Assembly: GCF_021018805.1 (NCBI RefSeq)
Contig: NC_086257.1
Coordinates: forward strand, 14,504,693-14,568,692
Source: Prinia subflava
Taxonomy: Eukaryota > Chordata > Aves > Passeriformes > Cisticolidae
DNA length: 64,000 bases
Direction: 5' to 3'
Below the pieces are notes generated by a model. It was given only the letters and a program-made list of their open reading frames with translations, was not told where the DNA came from and searched no databases. Positions within the stretch are counted from its first letter, which is position 1. The number at the start of each line of letters is the position of its first letter. The translations under genes were made by a program, and so were the position numbers. Below, piece after piece: positions 60,061-64,000 of this stretch.

Positions 60061-63000
60061 GTTATCTGCAATGAGAAACTAGCCACACATTAGTCAAAAT
60101 CTGGTGAATCAGTTGTTAAAAGTAAAATGGGCCAAAGTCTCCAGTTCTGTCTGCACTGGGACCATGCCACATAACATGACAAGCCAAAGTTATCCAGAGT
60201 TACTGGATAAGCACCAAGAGGTGGCAGCATGGCCCAAGAGCAAGAACAGTGTTTGAAGAGTTCCCAGTGCTGGCTTGCTGAGTCCCAGTAGCCTCCAGCT
60301 AAATGTAGAACACAAATTTTTCTGATTCTCCCACCCATTTTCATGGCACACAGAAAATCCCTGAGCTGAGCACTGGGGCTGCCAGCTCCTCTCTGGCTTC
60401 AGGGTAGAAATCACCAATGCTCAAATCTTCTGGCTGCAACCCCTATACACATCCTCCCTCTCCTCCTTCCTTCTCTCTATGATTTCCGCTCCTGGGCACT
60501 GTCCGTATACTTGGAGACCTGCCTGGCAGCATGAGTGAAGAAAAAGAGCACTCAGAGCTTTCTAGCACAGTCTGCCACTGGCAGGGCAGCTTGGTCAGTC
60601 ACCTCCACTGCTCCCTGGGCTGTGCTGAGACCCCACAGCCCCAAACCCATCCAAGCCCACACAGTCCCAGGGCTGAGAGTCTGTTCAGGTGTCATCTCAG
60701 GGAATGAAGGACCCTTGAGCCAGAGCAGCCAAAGCTGCCCCACGTGCTTTCATCAGCCCTCCGCAACACTCAAAGGATAGTATTTGTGGGCAGACAGCCA
60801 GAAAGAGGGTGTTTCTTTGACTTTTGCCAAGGTAGTTCATTTTATACAAAGCTGGAGAGAAGGGGCAGAACAAAGTAAGTCACCCGGGGAAGACTTCTTT
60901 TGACAGTGCAGCTGATGCAGGGCACTATAATTGATGTAGGCTGTGTATTAGAAGAGCTTTCCAGGACAACACACTGGTAAACCTTATGCTCCAGCTAAAC
61001 AGCCCTAGAAATTAATTTGGTTGTCTGCAAACAGAATAAAACAGTCTGTCTGACCTCAAGGTGAGTCTTTCAACAAAAACATGGCAAGGAATGTGCTTCC
61101 CCCTTCACCTGCTGAAAACTTAATAAAACATGATGAAGTGAGACAGCCTAGCTGTGCCAGGCTGCTCAACACCTGGGCTGTGCTGTGTCCCCTGCAGTCC
61201 CCAAGGACTCAATGCACAGGAGCCCAAATTTCTTCCCACCTTCATGTAAGGCACCTAAGAGGGAAAGCCAGCACAGTATCTGTGAGGGGTCCTGCCATGG
61301 TGGGTGCTGCTGGGGCTTGGGTGGCACTCTGGTACCATATGTCCCATGCAGGTGAGCTCCACAACCAGCACCCAAAATCCCAAACCAATCATGTACCTAT
61401 TAACCCCTGAAGTCAGGGGGAACCTCCCAGCTCTAACTCCCACAAGTTGTGACCATCTATTTAAACAGCTTCTGGGCTGCTGTGATTCCCTCAAAAGCCC
61501 AAATCCAAAGCAACACATCCCTGGAAAGATTTGGTGAGTTATAAACTCCAGCAATTGGCAGCCTCACCCCCATGGTGCCTCCTGCCTGCTGCAGAGAAAG
61601 GCAGCTCATTGCAGTCCTAGGAAGAGATCGTGGCTGCTGCTTCAGGCACAGATCTCCACAGGTTAGGAGAAGCTCCTGCAGCTTGGCTGGATGCAGTTCT
61701 GCAGCAGTACCAAGGAAGAGGAAAGCCCTTGGGTGACAGGGGCAGAGAAAGCAGAAAGGTCAATAGCCATATGCAAGGATCCCTGGAGAACAAGCAGCAC
61801 AGGACAGCTTCATTTCCAGAATTGTCTGCCACAGGGTTTCATTATCCCCCAAAAGGGCTAATGACCTGCTTGCATGATGTTTCTGCTGCCCCACCAGCCA
61901 CCCTGCTAACTTGAGGGGCTCTCTGGGCAGTATTCTCCAAGAAAAAATCCGTGTAAGCACATGTCTCCAAGCAGCTGCTGCCAGCATGCCTGGTGTACTG
62001 CTCAGAGGAGAACCATGTCTGCATTCAGGAGAATAATCCTCATTTGTTCAGTAGCCTTTGGAGGGTCTCATTGGTGAGGAATGCTGGATGATTTATTTAG
62101 CAGTGCCTTTCTCCTGAAAGGACATAAGCCATCCTCTTAGGAGACCTACAAAAATCACATTAACACTAACATGTTCTTTGATGATTAGAGAGCTTCCCTG
62201 GCAACACTCCATCAGTACAGGCTGGCAAAATATATTGTCATAATTGGAGATAGACTTTCCCCCCTTTTGCATTACAAAGTAATCCATCTGAAGGACTCCA
62301 ACTGGATTCTTCCACATATGCTGCCTATTTTCAATTAAAACTTTCTCCTCTGAGATGATGGAAGAAGCAAGTTTTCAGGAATTTCCCCACCCTGTCAGTT
62401 GTGTGCTCACGTGGTTTTGTTTAACACAAAGCAAGAACTGAATCTCCCATCTGTTGCTCCATGGCTCATGCAACATTTAGCTGAGTGTTTTGTATTAAAG
62501 ATGGTCACCATTAATAAAACAGTTTGTAGATTAGGAATTTATACCACCTTTATAATTAATAGGCACCTCTTGCTAAATCTCCTCTATGGTACCTTCTGTC
62601 CTAAATTTTCAAAGTACTTTTTCCTCCTGTCTAGATCCCACAGGCAGGCCATAATCTGCCATGGGGAACTGGCTCAGTTTCTAATTGGGAAAAAACAGAG
62701 ACATGGCAGGACACCAGCTGGTGCAGCTATTGCAGGAAATCACAGCTACCAGCCTTAATGAGAGAGACCACAGCAGCTATTAGAGAAGCTGTTGCACCAA
62801 GCACCAGTAGAATTTCTTTATTCTTCAGTAGATGAGTGCAGTCAAAACCTCAAACATTTACTAGAGGCATTGATTAAGTTTGCAAGCACCAGCACCCACT
62901 TGGGGAAACCAACCTGACCACAATTATCTGTGTAACTGAGTTCTGACAAACACTTCCCTGGGAGAAGATAAGAGGCTTTAGGAACTGATACCTGCCAAGA

Positions 63001-64000
63001 CCTGTTCCATATTCCCAGTCTGGCTACTGAGACAATTCAAGCAGCTTCCAGCCTCAAAGAAAACTTGAGGCAGTCACTGGTGAAAAGACAAAGCCTTGAT
63101 CTCTCCCCAGAATTTGGACTTGAAGTCTAATAATGGGTCCTGAAGAAACAGGAAGCGAAAAATTATTTCTGTTAAAAGTACAGAATTAAAGTTATGTTAA
63201 TAGAAGTCATTTAGCCATTTGAGCACTCTCCTAGAAATTGCATAAATTACTGACTGAATAAGGAGTTTCAACCAGAACATTATTTCATGGACAGACCCTG
63301 ACTGATTTCCAGGCAAGCAACAACAAGCACTCTGGAGGGAGCTGCTCTATCCTCAGATGAATAGAATTAACAAGGCACGGAAAGATGTTTAATAAACAAA
63401 GCCCCGCTTTTTCTCATGTGAACTGTACAGGAGCAGAGTATGTGAACAGAGAAGCCTTTGCTATTTCTCTGTATTTCCCAGACTGTTTCCTCGTCAAGCC
63501 TTTGCCACTCACTTTAAGCCCATCATTTCTAAGTCCCAACTGCTTTGATCTGCAGCACAGAGCCCATGGCACTGCTGACACCTCCTGAGAGGGTTTGTCA
63601 CCTCTATAAATCCATATGCTCCACTCAAGGCAAGTTTTTTTTGACTGGTCTCTCTCTGCCTCCGGGGACAGAATGGCAGAGTTTTGGCTTAAATCTGTTA
63701 TTCCCCTCTAAGACTCAGCCATTTGAAGCTCATAAATTGCACTTTAGCAGATAGATTGAGATGTTTCAAGTTTATCTTCTCACAGAAGTAACAGCAAATT
63801 GTAGTGTGAGCCCTGTGTGCAATTTTGCTCAAGTGCCCTGAGGCTGGGAAGTGGCTCTGGGAAGCTGTTTTGCTGGAGATTAACACTTTTCCATCTTTCC
63901 AACACAGAGCTCTCCTGCCTCTGAAGTGGCTCTGGGAAAAGTGATGGATACACTGCAGGCAGAAGCTTTATAAATGGCCCAAACCAAAAACCCGTACAGT
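60061..64000. other. Unique sequence to the right edge, no gene seen
   Basis: Frames of up to 119 codons (62,399-62,758 plus) and overlapping frames at 61,081-62,020 on both strands show no recognisable domains. No repeat family, CpG island or RNA gene is recognised. Confidence 0.5.

Noticed and set aside
1..64000. CRISPR arrays, operons, prophage, tRNA and rRNA genes
   Set aside because: No regularly spaced direct repeats, no B-box-like tRNA signature and no rRNA-like blocks were noticed. The sequence is vertebrate nuclear DNA.

Overview
The window reads as nuclear DNA of a vertebrate, most likely a bird. The evidence is CR1-type LINE fragments with the typical avian CR1 3' end at 56,535-56,751 and, reversed, at 23,531-23,606. 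There is also a much older CR1/L3-like fragment at 57,365-57,834. Interspersed repeats are sparse, base composition is moderately AT-rich, and CpG is depleted outside one clear island. Nothing suggests a prokaryote, plasmid or phage: there are no operons, no ribosome binding sites and no long intact ORFs. I could not place the window on a chromosome or assign it to a known gene.

Most of the 64 kb looks intergenic or intronic, and no complete gene can be supported. From left to right: 1-435 resembles the end of a plus-strand 3' UTR with two poly(A) signals. At 1,254-1,687 a GC-rich segment ends in an A-rich tail and is flanked by an 8-bp direct repeat, like a retrocopy. At 5,205-5,842 (minus) there is a terminal-exon-like structure: acceptor, short open frame, stop, poly(A) signal and GU-rich element. 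Around 8.9-11.4 kb lie a GT/AT microsatellite, a CR1 fragment, a 42-nt A run and a small CpG-containing patch with a G-quadruplex motif. The stretch 11.4-27.9 kb is mostly unique sequence with one CR1 fragment.

At 27.9-29.8 kb (minus) there are coding-like frames. The best is a 492-nt segment bounded by an acceptor and a strong donor, open in one frame apart from a single TGA. A further terminal-exon-like frame lies at 32,106-32,470 (minus). From 32.5 to 45.6 kb I see unique sequence and a Z-DNA-prone stretch.

The only strong regulatory feature is the CpG island at about 45,765-46,085. It holds three 24-bp tandem units and a G-quadruplex motif, and it is flanked by splice-donor-like sites pointing outward on both strands, so it may be a bidirectional promoter. 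A heptamer minisatellite follows at 46,796-46,940, built of two cleanly separated variant blocks. From 47 kb to the end the sequence is unique apart from the two LINE fragments at 56.5-57.8 kb. Several AT-rich stretches with clustered homeodomain-type TAAT motifs may be conserved non-coding elements, but that cannot be tested without alignment. No new biological system can be demonstrated here. The leads most worth checking are the divergent CpG island and the minus-strand exon candidates.
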